Assembly: GCA_018333535.1 (NCBI GenBank)
Contig: JAGXTA010000095.1
Coordinates: 1 to 45,219, forward strand
Length of the DNA stretch: 45,219 nucleotides
Source: Deltaproteobacteria bacterium
GTDB lineage: Bacteria; Desulfobacterota; BSN033; UBA1163
Direction: 5' to 3'
The stretch's first letter is position 1. The number at the start of each line of letters is the position of its first letter. The notes under the pieces were generated by a model. It ran no database searches. It was not told the origin of the DNA and saw nothing but the letters and a program-made list of their open reading frames with translations. The translations under genes were made by a program, and so were the position numbers. Of this stretch, positions 18,391 to 26,934 are shown in pieces.

Positions 18391-18493
18391 CGAGGATCGG
18401 CCTTCGGCCTTGAGGATAGAGGCAAAAGATAAAAACTCTCCCTCCAGCGAAGCGTTCCTCAAACGGAGTGCTCCTAAAGCGGAGCGATCCTTG
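18391..18493. repeat. Dispersed spacer element, copy 1 (GGCCTTCGGCC type)
   Basis: GAGGATCG at the left and CGATCCTT at the right pair as an outer inverted repeat; inside are CGGCCTTCGGCCTTGAGG and AGAGGCAAAAGA. A clearly related copy occupies 22944-23042, also between two genes of the same run. Confidence 0.75.
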
Positions 18494-18510
18494 ACTAAAA
18501 GAGGGGAAAG

Positions 18511-19350
18511 ATGCGAGAGATTGATGTCAAACTGATCACCGAGAAGGTGAGAGACCTCTGCATCGAGGCGAATACCGATCTGGGAGAGGATGTGCTTGAG
18601 GCCTTTGATCGGGTCATACAAAAAGAAGAATCTCCCCTGGGAGTGGAGATATTGAAGGAGTTGAAGGAGAATGCCCGGATTGCAAGGGACGAAAGAGTGG
18701 CCATCTGTCAGGATACGGGTTTTGCAGTGGTCTTCATCGAATTGGGGCAGGATGTTCATCTGGTCGGGGGAGGCCTGAAAGAGGCGATCTTTGAAGGGGT
18801 TCGTCAGGGATACCGTGACGGGTATCTTAGAAAGTCGATCTGCCATCCCTTCACCCGGGCAAATACCGGCGACAATACTCCCGCCATCATCCATACGGAG
18901 ATCGTTCCCGGAGATCAGGTTAAGATCACTGTGGCTCCGAAAGGAGGCGGCAGCGAGAATATGAGCCGGGTGGTGATGCTTACCCCATCGGATGGGATTG
19001 AGGGGATCAAACGATATGTCGTCCAGAGGGTGAAAGAGTCCGGTTCGAATCCCTGCCCTCCGACCATTGTCGGAGTGGGAATCGGAGGGACATTTGAAAT
19101 GGCTGCATTCCTTGCGAAGAAGAGCCTTCTCCGCCCTCTCGGGAGGAAGAATCAGGATCCGGAGCTGGACAAGTTGGAATCAGAGATCCTCGAAGAGATC
19201 AACAAACTGGGAATCGGGCCACAGGGTTTGGGAGGGCGAACCACCTCGCTGGCAGTTCACGTCCTGATGATGCCCTGCCATATCGCCAGCTTTCCGCTGG
19301 CAGTCAATATCCAGTGTCACGCCCAGAGACATAAGGAGATTGTGATTTAG
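18511..19350 (+). CDS. Fumarate hydratase class I, alpha subunit
   Basis: A 279-residue alpha subunit of a two-subunit iron-sulfur fumarase, interconverting fumarate and malate. The three Cys that bind the catalytic [4Fe-4S] cluster are visible in ICQDTGFAVV (about 70), PCPPTIVGVGIGGTFE (about 178) and MMPCHIASFPLAVNIQC (about 255). GGGSENMSR is present. Length is normal. The ribosome binding site AGAGGGGAAAG is seven bases from the ATG. The beta subunit gene follows. Oxygen-sensitive enzyme of anaerobes. Confidence 0.95.
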   Translation: MREIDVKLITEKVRDLCIEANTDLGEDVLEAFDRVIQKEESPLGVEILKELKENARIARDERVAICQDTGFAVVFIELGQDVHLVGGGLKEAIFEGVRQGYRDGYLRKSICHPFTRANTGDNTPAIIHTEIVPGDQVKITVAPKGGGSENMSRVVMLTPSDGIEGIKRYVVQRVKESGSNPCPPTIVGVGIGGTFEMAAFLAKKSLLRPLGRKNQDPELDKLESEILEEINKLGIGPQGLGGRTTSLAVHVLMMPCHIASFPLAVNIQCHAQRHKEIVI

Positions 19351-19436
19351 GGAGATAGGGAGATGAGGAGGTGGGGAGATAAAAAAATCTATTAACACCC
19401 CATCACCCAATTCCCCTATCTCCCCATCTTTTTTAT
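19351..19436. repeat. Inverted-word spacer between fumarase subunit genes
   Basis: GGGGAGATA (about 19373) is mirrored by TATCTCCCC (about 19420); GATAGGGAGATGAGG-type words are repeated. It would form a stem in the transcript between the two subunit genes. Confidence 0.6.
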
Positions 19437-19447
19437 CCGGAGGATTT

Positions 19448-20005
19448 ATGACTGAGCCTATTCGTTTGAAGACGCCCCTGACCGATAAGGATGTGGAGGG
19501 ATTGGAGATCGGGGATCGGGTTCTGATCAATGGGGTGATTTATACGGGAAGGGATGCCGCACACAAAAGGCTCTCCGATCTCTTGAAAGAGGGGAAAAAA
19601 TTTCCTTTTGACATTCAGGGACAGATCATATACTATGTCGGCCCGACACCCGCAAGACCCGGACAGGTCTTCGGGTCTGCAGGCCCTACGACCAGTTACC
19701 GGATGGATGCCTATGCCCCTGCTTTGATTGAGAAAGGTTTGAAAGGGATGATCGGAAAAGGGATGCGATCCGATGCGGTCAAAGAAGCGATGAAGAAACA
19801 TCGAGCTGTCTACTTCGCGGCCACCGGAGGGGCAGGCGCTCTGCTGGCCAAAAAGGTGAAAAAAGCAGAGGTGGTGGCCTATGAGGATCTTGGCCCGGAG
19901 GCCATCCGGAGGCTCGAGGTTGAAGACCTTCCGGTGATCGTCATCAATGATGTTCGAGGAAACGACCTCTATATTGAAGGGGAGAAGAAATACCATAAAG
20001 GTTAA
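19448..20005 (+). CDS. Fumarate hydratase class I, beta subunit
   Basis: A 185-residue C-terminal/beta subunit of class I fumarase (or L(+)-tartrate dehydratase type). IYTGRDAAHKRL, GPTPARPGQVFGSAGPTTSYRM and GKGMR are family hallmarks; the serine/arginine block GPTTSYRMD helps bind the substrate carboxylate. ATG at 19448 follows GGAGG. Together with the alpha subunit it forms the fumarate/malate step adjacent to malate dehydrogenase. Confidence 0.95.
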   Translation: MTEPIRLKTPLTDKDVEGLEIGDRVLINGVIYTGRDAAHKRLSDLLKEGKKFPFDIQGQIIYYVGPTPARPGQVFGSAGPTTSYRMDAYAPALIEKGLKGMIGKGMRSDAVKEAMKKHRAVYFAATGGAGALLAKKVKKAEVVAYEDLGPEAIRRLEVEDLPVIVINDVRGNDLYIEGEKKYHKG

Positions 20006-20116
20006 GGTCAAGGTTCAGGTTGAGAAAAATCTCCTTATATCAACTCCGCCCTCACTCATCTTATCACCAGGGATGTCTGATGATTAATATGTGAGCCTAT
20101 TTTTGGAGAACAAGAA

Positions 20117-20530
20117 ATGAAAATTGAACTTACACGTGAGAAAGTTCACAACGAATTTACGAAGAAGGTTGAGTTGATCAGCGGGCAGAACCTCTTCGCC
20201 TGTTATCAGTGCGGAAATTGTACGGCCGGTTGTCCGGTGGCCTTTGCCATGGAGGTCGGCCCTCATGAGGTCATCCGTTATACGCTTCTCGGTCTCGAAG
20301 AAGAGGCGCTTGGAGTCAATACCTTCTGGCTCTGCGCTTCGTGCCTCCAGTGCACGTCGAGATGCCCGAAAGGGATCGATATCGCAAGGGTGATGGACGC
20401 CTTAAGAATGGTGATCCTGAGGAAGAAGGACCGGAAGGATCATATCCAGATTCCGGACTTCCCCGAAGGCTTTCTGGAAAGGCTGCCGCAGATCGCCTTC
20501 GTCAGCGGATTCCGAAAATTTCTTTCGTAA
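20117..20530 (+). CDS. hdrC: HdrC-like iron-sulfur protein, unit 1
   Basis: A 137-residue HdrC-type electron carrier with two [4Fe-4S] motifs: CYQCGNCTAGCPV (about 29) and CASCLQCTSRCPKG (about 76). It lies directly before an HdrB gene, the usual order. It is shorter than its paralogue at 25138 (184 residues), missing part of the C-terminal helical tail. The role is to wire electrons between HdrA flavin modules and HdrB in a soluble heterodisulfide-reductase-like complex. The ribosome binding site TTGGAGAAC is near. Confidence 0.9.
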   Translation: MKIELTREKVHNEFTKKVELISGQNLFACYQCGNCTAGCPVAFAMEVGPHEVIRYTLLGLEEEALGVNTFWLCASCLQCTSRCPKGIDIARVMDALRMVILRKKDRKDHIQIPDFPEGFLERLPQIAFVSGFRKFLS

Positions 20531-20573
20531 CGCTATGCGCTATGCCCTATGCGCTCTGCGGGTAGGAGTATTT

Positions 20574-21443
20574 ATGGATTATCTTTATTTCCCGGGATGC
20601 ACCCTCTACACCAAGGCCAAAAATTTCGATCAGACAGCCCGGGACTGTTCCCATCTCCTCGGGTTTGAATTGAAGGAACTTCCCAACTGGACCTGCTGTG
20701 GAGCGACCTTTCCATTAACCACAGACAATATCATGGCCCTTCTCCCGCCATCGAGAATTTTAGCCAAGGCGAGAGAAGAAGGGACAACGCTGACGACCCT
20801 CTGCGCCATCTGCTTCAATGTGATCAAGAGGACAAACCGGTTGATTCAGAACGATGGTGAGAAGCGAGAGAAGATCAACAACTTTATCGAGATGAACTAC
20901 CAGGGAGACCTCCGGATCCTCCACTATCTGGAGATACTGAAACAGGAGATCGGTTTTCCTCAAATCAAAGAGAGGGTGAAGAAGCCGTTAGCCGGACTTA
21001 AGGCGGCGGCCTATTATGGGTGTATGCTCCTGCGGCCGTTTGATGAGATGGGATTTGACGACAAGGAGAGCCCCACCCTGTTTGAAGAGTTCCTGGAGGC
21101 CATGGGCGCAGAATCGGTTGATTTCCCTTATAAGATCGAATGCTGTGGGTCTTTCCAGTCCGTGGGTTCTCCAGAAGTGGCCACAGAGTGTAGCTATAAG
21201 ATTCTGGGTTCTGCCATTAAGAACGGAGCAGAGGTCGTTGTTTCAACCTGTCCGATGTGCACTTTCAACATCGACCATAAACAGTCCGATATTAAAGAAA
21301 AATATCTGGGCTTCAAGCCCATTCCGGTCCTCTATTTCACCCAGCTCTTAGGTATGGCCATGGGACTCGATTATCAGTCTCTGGGATTTGAACAGAACTT
21401 TGTGGATCCCTTGCCTCTTCTAAAGGAAAAGGGTTTTATCTAA
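20574..21443 (+). CDS. hdrB: HdrB-like catalytic subunit, unit 1
   Basis: A 289-residue protein with two complete CCG domains (C, then CCG, then CxxC). The first comprises YFPGCTLY, TCCGATFP and LCAICFN; the second comprises YYGCMLLRP, ECCGSFQ and STCPMCTFN. These are the ligands of the two noncubane [4Fe-4S] clusters that reduce a heterodisulfide in methanogens; in bacteria the substrate is usually unknown. ATG at 20574 follows GGTAGGAG. A longer reading from 20535 runs through a short tandem word repeat (GCTATGCGCTATGCC) and is rejected. Confidence 0.93.
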   Translation: MDYLYFPGCTLYTKAKNFDQTARDCSHLLGFELKELPNWTCCGATFPLTTDNIMALLPPSRILAKAREEGTTLTTLCAICFNVIKRTNRLIQNDGEKREKINNFIEMNYQGDLRILHYLEILKQEIGFPQIKERVKKPLAGLKAAAYYGCMLLRPFDEMGFDDKESPTLFEEFLEAMGAESVDFPYKIECCGSFQSVGSPEVATECSYKILGSAIKNGAEVVVSTCPMCTFNIDHKQSDIKEKYLGFKPIPVLYFTQLLGMAMGLDYQSLGFEQNFVDPLPLLKEKGFI

Positions 21444-21479
21444 ATGAAGGTATCAATTTAGCGGTTTGAAATAAACTTG

Positions 21480-21592
21480 TTAAAATCCCTCCCCACCTCC
21501 CTTTTCCAAAGGGAGGAGAAACATTTCCCCCTTTTGCCCTCCGGGTCAGAGACCGCTCTGGGTCGGAGACCAAAGGGGGATGAAGGAGGATT
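21480..21592. repeat. Palindromic spacer element (CTCCC/GGGAGG type), copy 1
   Basis: CCTCCCTTTTCCAAAGGGAGG forms a hairpin and CCCCCTTTTG is mirrored later by CAAAGGGGG; outer words AAATCCCTCC and GGAGGATT also pair. A closely related element is at 26751-26826. The CTCTGGGTCGG part contributes a third stem. Confidence 0.65.
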
Positions 21593-21626
21593 AGATAACT
21601 TTTTTCAAAGAACTAAAGTGTCACAA

Positions 21627-22937
21627 ATGAAGAATAATGGAAGATTCATCAAGAGGGCGATGGTCATTGGCGGAGGCATTGCCGGAATCTCCGCATCCAT
21701 TGACATCGGGAATGCGGGTTATGAAGTCGTTCTGGTGGAGAAGCTTCCCTCCATCGGAGGAAGGATGCTTCAACTCTCAGAGACCTTTCCCACGCTTGAT
21801 TGCGCCCAGTGCACCCTGACTCCCAAAACAGTGGAGACAGGCCAGCATCCTCATATTAAACTTCTCACCTATTCTGAGGTGGACGAAGTGAAAGGAAAGG
21901 CGGGCGACTTTACCGTAAGGGTACGTAGAAAGGCGGCCTATGTGGACTGGGAGAAATGCAATGGCTGTGGCCTCTGCCAGGAGAAGTGCCCTTCGAAAAA
22001 ACCTTCTGAATTTGACCGGGCCATGGGGCTGGGAAAGGCGATCTATACGCTATCGCCGCAAGCCGTTCCGAATAAACCCGTGATCAATCCCTCCAACTGC
22101 CGTTATTTCTTGGAGAAGAAGTGCAGGGTCTGTGAGAAGGTCTGTCCGGTCGGAGCCATTGACTACGAACAGCAGGACCGTTTTGTCGAAGAGAAAGTCG
22201 GAGCCATCATCGCGGCTGTGGGTTTTGACCTGATGCCAAAGGAGACGTTCGGCGAATATGGTTATGGAGTGATTCCGGATGTGATCGATGGTTTGGCCTT
22301 CGAGAGGCTCAATTCCGCGTCCGGGCCGACCACGGGTGAAATCAAAAGGCCTTCGGATGGCAATATCCCGAAGGAGGTCGTTTTCATCCAGTGCACGGGG
22401 TCAAGAGACCCGGAACGGTATATGCCCTACTGCTCGCGGGTCTGCTGTATGTATACAGCCAAGCATGCCAGGCTCTACAAGCATAAAGTCCATGACGGGC
22501 AGGCCTATATTTTCTATATGGATATCCGGTCAACAGGCAAGGGTTATGAAGAGTTCATCCAGCAGGGGATGGAAGAGGAGGGGATCCTCTATCTCCGCGG
22601 CAGGGTTTCCCGGATCTTCAGGGATGACGGGAAGATCGTGGTCTGGGGGGTCGATACGCTGACAGGAAAGAAGGTGGAGATTTCTGCGGATATGGTCGTT
22701 CTGGCCACGGCCATTCAACCCCAGGGGGAGGCAAAAGGGCTGGCCCAAAAACTGGGGATCAACACGGATGACTATGGGTTCTTCACGGAGGCGGAGAGGA
22801 AACTCCGGCCTGTGGAGACGAATATAGAAGGGATCTACATTGCAGGCTGCGCCCAGGGGCCGAAAGATATTGCCGATGCCGTGGCCCATGCCAACGCTTC
22901 GGCGAGCAAGGTACAGGGATTGTTTGCAAAACATTAA
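21627..22937 (+). CDS. hdrA: HdrA-like flavoprotein without the N-terminal domain (QmoA-like), unit 1
   Basis: A 436-residue HdrA/QmoA-type protein. A FAD-binding GGGIAGISAS at about 15 is followed by TLDCAQCTLTPK (a CxxC motif), a ferredoxin insertion (CNGCGLCQEKCP and CRVCEKVCP), the IQCTGSRD...CSRVCC cluster-binding segment, and the C-terminal GCAQGPKDIADAV. It lacks the N-terminal CHCG domain that the next protein has. ATG at 21627 is chosen because the longer reading from 21477 is encoded by the repeat. HdrA binds FAD and, in methanogens, bifurcates electrons. Confidence 0.9.
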   Translation: MKNNGRFIKRAMVIGGGIAGISASIDIGNAGYEVVLVEKLPSIGGRMLQLSETFPTLDCAQCTLTPKTVETGQHPHIKLLTYSEVDEVKGKAGDFTVRVRRKAAYVDWEKCNGCGLCQEKCPSKKPSEFDRAMGLGKAIYTLSPQAVPNKPVINPSNCRYFLEKKCRVCEKVCPVGAIDYEQQDRFVEEKVGAIIAAVGFDLMPKETFGEYGYGVIPDVIDGLAFERLNSASGPTTGEIKRPSDGNIPKEVVFIQCTGSRDPERYMPYCSRVCCMYTAKHARLYKHKVHDGQAYIFYMDIRSTGKGYEEFIQQGMEEEGILYLRGRVSRIFRDDGKIVVWGVDTLTGKKVEISADMVVLATAIQPQGEAKGLAQKLGINTDDYGFFTEAERKLRPVETNIEGIYIAGCAQGPKDIADAVAHANASASKVQGLFAKH

Positions 22938-22943
22938 GAATGC

Positions 22944-23042
22944 TGGAGGATAGAGGAGCGGCCTTCGGCCTTGAGGGAAGAGGCAAAAGAACAAGAGAAT
23001 TTGCCTTAAGTGAAACGCTCCTCAAGCGGAGCGATCCTCGAA
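22944..23042. repeat. Dispersed spacer element, copy 2 (GGCCTTCGGCC type)
   Basis: CGGCCTTCGGCCTTGAGG, AGAGGCAAAAGA and GGAGCGATCCTCGA match the element at 18391-18493 in order; GAGGAT at the left and ATCCTC at the right pair as outer arms. Confidence 0.75.
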
Positions 23043-23059
23043 CCTTAAGCGAAGCGATC

Positions 23060-25009
23060 ATGAAAAAACTTGGTGTTTTTATCTGCCATTGCGGAGTGAA
23101 CATTGCGGGCACGGTTGATGTCAAATCGGTGGCTGGCAAAATGGGAGAAGTGAAAGATGTGAGCCATAGCGCCGATTACATCTATATGTGCTCCGAACCC
23201 GGGCAACAGCTCATCCGGGATGCGATTCGGGAGAAGGGGCTGGAAGGGGTTGTTGTCGCCTGCTGTTCGCCGAGCATGCATGAGAATACCTTCAGAAAGG
23301 CGGTTAAGTCGGAAGGGATGAACCCCTATCTCTGCGAGATCGCCAATATCCGGGAACAGTGCAGTTGGGTTCACCAGAAAGAGAAGCAGAAGGCGACAGA
23401 AAAAGCCGAAGAGATCATTCTGGCGACCCTGAAGAAGGTGAGAGAGAATGAGAAACTTGAAGCCATTTCGGTTTCCATTAACCGGAGCGTGCTGGTCATC
23501 GGCGGAGGGATTGCCGGAATGACTGCGGCCCTCGATCTGGCAGAGGGAGGTTATGAGGTGATCCTGCTTGAAAAGGAGCAGGCCCTGGGCGGACACATGA
23601 CCCAGCTTTCAAAGACCTTTCCCGATCTTCATCCCGCGCTTCCGGATCTCTTTACAAAGGCAAAGGGGATTGAGATGCATCCGGGTATCGATCTCCATTG
23701 CTATTCGGAGATGGAAGAGGTGAAGGGCTATGTGGGAAATTTCGAACTGACGATCCGGAAGAAGGCCACCTATGTCGACTGGGAGAAGTGTAATGGTTGC
23801 GGTCTCTGCATCAGGGACTGCCCCGTAGAATATGTTTCCCAATTTGAGAGAGGGCTGGGCGTTCGAAAGGCGATCGATCTCCTTTATCCGAAAAGCGTTC
23901 CCGATAAGCCCGTGGTCCATCGCGTCCATTGCCGATATTTTATTGATGGAAGTTGCAGAAAATGCGAAGAGGTCTGCCCTGAGAAGGCGATTCGGTTCAA
24001 CCAGGAGGATGAACGGATCGGAAAGAAGGTTGGAGCCATTGTCGTAGCCACAGGATTTGATCTCTATCCACGGGAGAAGCTGGGGGAGTACGGCTATGGA
24101 GAGATTCCGGATGTGATCGATGGCCTCACCCTGGAACGGATGCTCTCAGTCGATGGGCCCACCAAAGGAAAGATCATCCGGCCCTCCGACGGGAAAGTCC
24201 CAAAGGAGATGGTCTTTATCCAGTGTGTGGCATCGAGGGACCCGGACCGTTATATGCCTTACTGCTCCCGCATCTGCTGTATGTACACCGCCAAACAGGC
24301 GAAGATCTATAAAGAGCAGGTCCCGGACGGACAGCCCTATATTTTCTATATGGATATCCGGTCGGATGGCAAAGGCTACGAGGAATTTTTACAGAAGACG
24401 ATCGAGGAGAAAGGGCTTCTCTACCTCAGGGGCCGTGTCTCCAGGATTTTTCAGGATAATGGGACGGTGAGAGTGTTGGGGGTGGATACCCTTACGGGCA
24501 ATATGGTTGAGGTGGCGGCAGATATGGTCGTATTGGCTACAGCGGTTGTTCCAAGCGACGGAGTGAAGGATCTCGCCGCCAAGCTGAGAGCGACTGTTGA
24601 TCGGCACGGATTTTTAACAGAGGCCCATATCAAACTCTATCCCGTGGAGAGTTCTACAAAGGGAATCTACCTGGCCGGCTGCGGCCAGAGCCCGAAAGAT
24701 ATCTCCGATACGGTCTCGCAGGCTTCGGCCACGGCCAGCAAGATTCAGGCCCTGCTTTCAACGGACCAGCTCCTTCAGGACCCCTTGATCGCTTTTGTTG
24801 ACGAACATATTTGCAGCGGGTGCGGCATCTGCGTTGAGATCTGTCCCTATGAGGCCAGAGAGATGGACTCCCGCCGGGGGATCTCGGTTGTCCATAGCGC
24901 GCTTTGCCAGGGATGCGGAGCCTGTATTGGGGCTTGCCCAAATTTTGCCTGTGAGTTAAGAAATAGTTCATCCATCCAGACCCTTCGGATGATGGATACG
25001 TTTGTATAA
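23060..25009 (+). CDS. hdrA: HdrA-like flavoprotein with CHCG and ferredoxin domains (QmoB-like), unit 1
   Basis: A 649-residue HdrA-type protein. The N-terminal domain contains FICHCG (about 8-12) and continues with CSEPGQ and ACCSPSMHE. A FAD motif GGGIAGMTAAL is near 147, a ferredoxin insertion (CNGCGLCIRDCP) near 243, IQCVASRD...CSRICC near 390-420, and two C-terminal ferredoxin clusters CSGCGICVEICP (about 585) and CQGCGACIGACP (about 616). Where the first HdrA has TLDCAQC, this has DLHPALP: the CxxC is lost. ATG at 23060 is taken; the longer frame from 22940 is repeat-encoded. Confidence 0.9.
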   Translation: MKKLGVFICHCGVNIAGTVDVKSVAGKMGEVKDVSHSADYIYMCSEPGQQLIRDAIREKGLEGVVVACCSPSMHENTFRKAVKSEGMNPYLCEIANIREQCSWVHQKEKQKATEKAEEIILATLKKVRENEKLEAISVSINRSVLVIGGGIAGMTAALDLAEGGYEVILLEKEQALGGHMTQLSKTFPDLHPALPDLFTKAKGIEMHPGIDLHCYSEMEEVKGYVGNFELTIRKKATYVDWEKCNGCGLCIRDCPVEYVSQFERGLGVRKAIDLLYPKSVPDKPVVHRVHCRYFIDGSCRKCEEVCPEKAIRFNQEDERIGKKVGAIVVATGFDLYPREKLGEYGYGEIPDVIDGLTLERMLSVDGPTKGKIIRPSDGKVPKEMVFIQCVASRDPDRYMPYCSRICCMYTAKQAKIYKEQVPDGQPYIFYMDIRSDGKGYEEFLQKTIEEKGLLYLRGRVSRIFQDNGTVRVLGVDTLTGNMVEVAADMVVLATAVVPSDGVKDLAAKLRATVDRHGFLTEAHIKLYPVESSTKGIYLAGCGQSPKDISDTVSQASATASKIQALLSTDQLLQDPLIAFVDEHICSGCGICVEICPYEAREMDSRRGISVVHSALCQGCGACIGACPNFACELRNSSSIQTLRMMDTFV

Positions 25010-25011
25010 AC

Positions 25012-25120
25012 ACGTGACACGTGCCCGTGACTCGTGTCCGGAAAAGAGAATGAAAAAAGAGAATATAGATGGTATGGCAAGGTTAACCGACACGGTCACG
25101 CGACACGGACACGAAAGTGA
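25012..25120. repeat. Spacer built from CACGTG/GTGTC words
   Basis: CACGTGACACGTGCCCGTG near 25013 is echoed by CGACACGGTCACGCGACACG near 25088. The words are partly inverted and partly direct. No gene. The next gene has GGAGG a few bases before its ATG. Confidence 0.5.
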
Positions 25121-25137
25121 TCTTAATGGAGGAATGA

Positions 25138-25692
25138 ATGGAAGCCCTGACCAACATGGAAAAGGCTAACAAGACTTTTCTGGAGGAAGTTTCTAAACGG
25201 AGCGGAGAAAAGCTCAGCCTCTGCTATCAGTGCCTCAAGTGCACGGCTGGTTGTCCCACAGCCCCTAACATGGAATTCCGGCCCAACAGCATCATCCGGA
25301 TGATCCAGATGGGGAAGAAGCAAGAGGTTCTGGGAAGCAGCGCCATCTGGTTCTGTGTTTACTGCCAGACTTGCGGCACACGTTGTCCGAATGAGATCCA
25401 CATCGGGGTTCTCATGGATGCTTTAAGAGAGATGGCCATGGAAGAGGGGGTCCACGCAAAAGAGAAAAACATCCATCTCTTTCATGAGGCTTTTATCCAG
25501 AGCGTCCGAAGGGGAGGAAGGGCGCATGAGGTAACCATGCTGATGGAATACATCCTCCGGAGCAGAGACTTGATGAAGGGTTCTCTCATCCCTGGCGTGA
25601 AACTCTTTTTGAAGGGTAAATTCCCCTTGCTCCCCAGTTTTGTAAAGGGGAAAGGAGAAATCAAACGAATATTTGAGAAATGTAAAAAATAA
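25138..25692 (+). CDS. hdrC: HdrC-like iron-sulfur protein, unit 2
   Basis: A 184-residue HdrC-type protein, near normal HdrC length. Two [4Fe-4S] motifs: CYQCLKCTAGCPTAP (about 38) and CVYCQTCGTRCPNE (about 80), then a long helical tail (LFHEAFIQSVRRGGRAHEVTMLMEYILRS). It is the start of a second, separate Hdr unit, upstream of HdrB2. The N-terminus MEALTNMEKANKTF is preceded by GGAGGAAT. Confidence 0.92.
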   Translation: MEALTNMEKANKTFLEEVSKRSGEKLSLCYQCLKCTAGCPTAPNMEFRPNSIIRMIQMGKKQEVLGSSAIWFCVYCQTCGTRCPNEIHIGVLMDALREMAMEEGVHAKEKNIHLFHEAFIQSVRRGGRAHEVTMLMEYILRSRDLMKGSLIPGVKLFLKGKFPLLPSFVKGKGEIKRIFEKCKK

Positions 25693-25794
25693 GAACGAGG
25701 AATAATGGAACGATGGGAAAGGAGGTTTTTTTGAATTTCGACCCAATATTCCAGTATTCCAATATTCCATGAATTATATTTTGGAGGTTTTATA

Positions 25795-26640
25795 ATGCGA
25801 TTCTCATATTTTCCGGGTTGTACGGATCATTCTTCGTCTTATGAATACGGTCGGTCCACGGAGGCTGTTCTCGAAACACTGGGGGTGGATCTGGTGGAGA
25901 TCGAGGATTGGAACTGTTGCGGAGCGGCGGCGACTCATAGTCTCAATCGCCTCCTTTCCCTCTGCCTTCCGGCCAGGAATATCTCCAAGGCGCAGTCGGC
26001 GCAGGTGGGGCCTCTGGTGGTTCCCTGTGCAGGATGTTTTAGCTATTTGAAAAGGACGGAGTATGTTTTGCAACATGATGAAGCGGAGCGAAAGGAGATA
26101 GAAGGGATCGTCGGATTTACCTATGAGCCTTCGCTTGAAATATTGGCGTTGATGGATGTGTTTCTGAATCGAATCGGTCTGGGGAAAATAGAAGAAAAGG
26201 TGAAGAAGCCTTTGAAGGGATTAAAACCTGTTTGTTACTATGGATGCGCTCTGGTTCGGCATCCTAAGATCACTCAACTGGATGATCCGGAAAATCCGCA
26301 ATACCTGGATCGTCTGATGAAGGGCCTTGGAGCCGAGCCAGTGGATTGGTCTTATAAGACGGATTGTTGTGGCGCGGACCTTGCCATGACGTATGCGGAT
26401 GTGGTTAAAAAACTGGTGGGGAAGATTGTATCGATGGCGAAAGAGGCAGGGGCTCACTGTATCGTAACTTCCTGTGGCCTTTGCCAGATGAATCTGGAGA
26501 TGAGGCAGGACATCGGCCTTCCCATTTTTTACTTCACCGAACTGATGGGAGTGGCCTTTGATGTTAAGAACCAAGAGAAATGGTTGAAAAAACATTTAAT
26601 CAATCCGAAAGGATTGCTGGAATCGTTAGGGCTATCATGA
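25795..26640 (+). CDS. hdrB: HdrB-like catalytic subunit, unit 2
   Basis: A 281-residue HdrB with two complete CCG domains: YFPGCTDH / NCCGAAAT / CAGCFSYL, and YYGCALVR / DCCGADLA / SCGLCQMN. All the ligands for two noncubane clusters are present. The ribosome binding site TTGGAGG is eight bases before the ATG. Sequence divergence from HdrB1 suggests that the two units are old duplicates with different substrates or partners. Confidence 0.93.
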   Translation: MRFSYFPGCTDHSSSYEYGRSTEAVLETLGVDLVEIEDWNCCGAAATHSLNRLLSLCLPARNISKAQSAQVGPLVVPCAGCFSYLKRTEYVLQHDEAERKEIEGIVGFTYEPSLEILALMDVFLNRIGLGKIEEKVKKPLKGLKPVCYYGCALVRHPKITQLDDPENPQYLDRLMKGLGAEPVDWSYKTDCCGADLAMTYADVVKKLVGKIVSMAKEAGAHCIVTSCGLCQMNLEMRQDIGLPIFYFTELMGVAFDVKNQEKWLKKHLINPKGLLESLGLS

Positions 26641-26750
26641 CCTGGGTATCTCAAGGTTTTAACCTTGATCAGTATAAGAGATAGAGGCTTGATTCTGGAT
26701 ACTGGATGACCGGTTAATAACGGTCTCAAAATAGGAAAGACATCGATTTG

Positions 26751-26826
26751 TAAAATCCCTCCTGACCTCCCTTTGCGAAAGGGAGGAATTACCCCTCTTT
26801 GGCAAAGAGGGGTGAGGGGAGATTTT
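26751..26826. repeat. Palindromic spacer element (CTCCC/GGGAGG type), copy 2
   Basis: A 9-bp stem CCTCCCTTT/AAAGGGAGG (26766-26774 with 26778-26786), a second stem CCCCTCTTT/AAAGAGGGG (26792-26800 with 26804-26812), and outer pairing of AAAATCCCTCC with GGGGAGATTTTT. Related to 21480-21592. Confidence 0.75.
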
Positions 26827-26934
26827 TCAATGTTCATGTCAATTCAATTATGAGACTGTAAATAATGTCAAGTATTCAGCATCAAGAATCCAGTATCATT
26901 TGAAATTATCAATTTATTAAACAGAGGATAACAA

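Noticed and set aside
19040-19060. tRNA-like T-loop text GGTTCGAATCC
   Set aside because: It lies inside the fumarase alpha gene in frame (SGSNPCPP), with no acceptor stem or anticodon arm around it.
21477-21626. N-terminal extension of the first HdrA protein
   Set aside because: It is encoded by a palindromic spacer element, and the family starts at the FAD motif.
22940-23059. N-terminal extension of the second HdrA protein
   Set aside because: It is encoded by the GGCCTTCGGCC element; the true start at 23060 precedes the CHCG domain.
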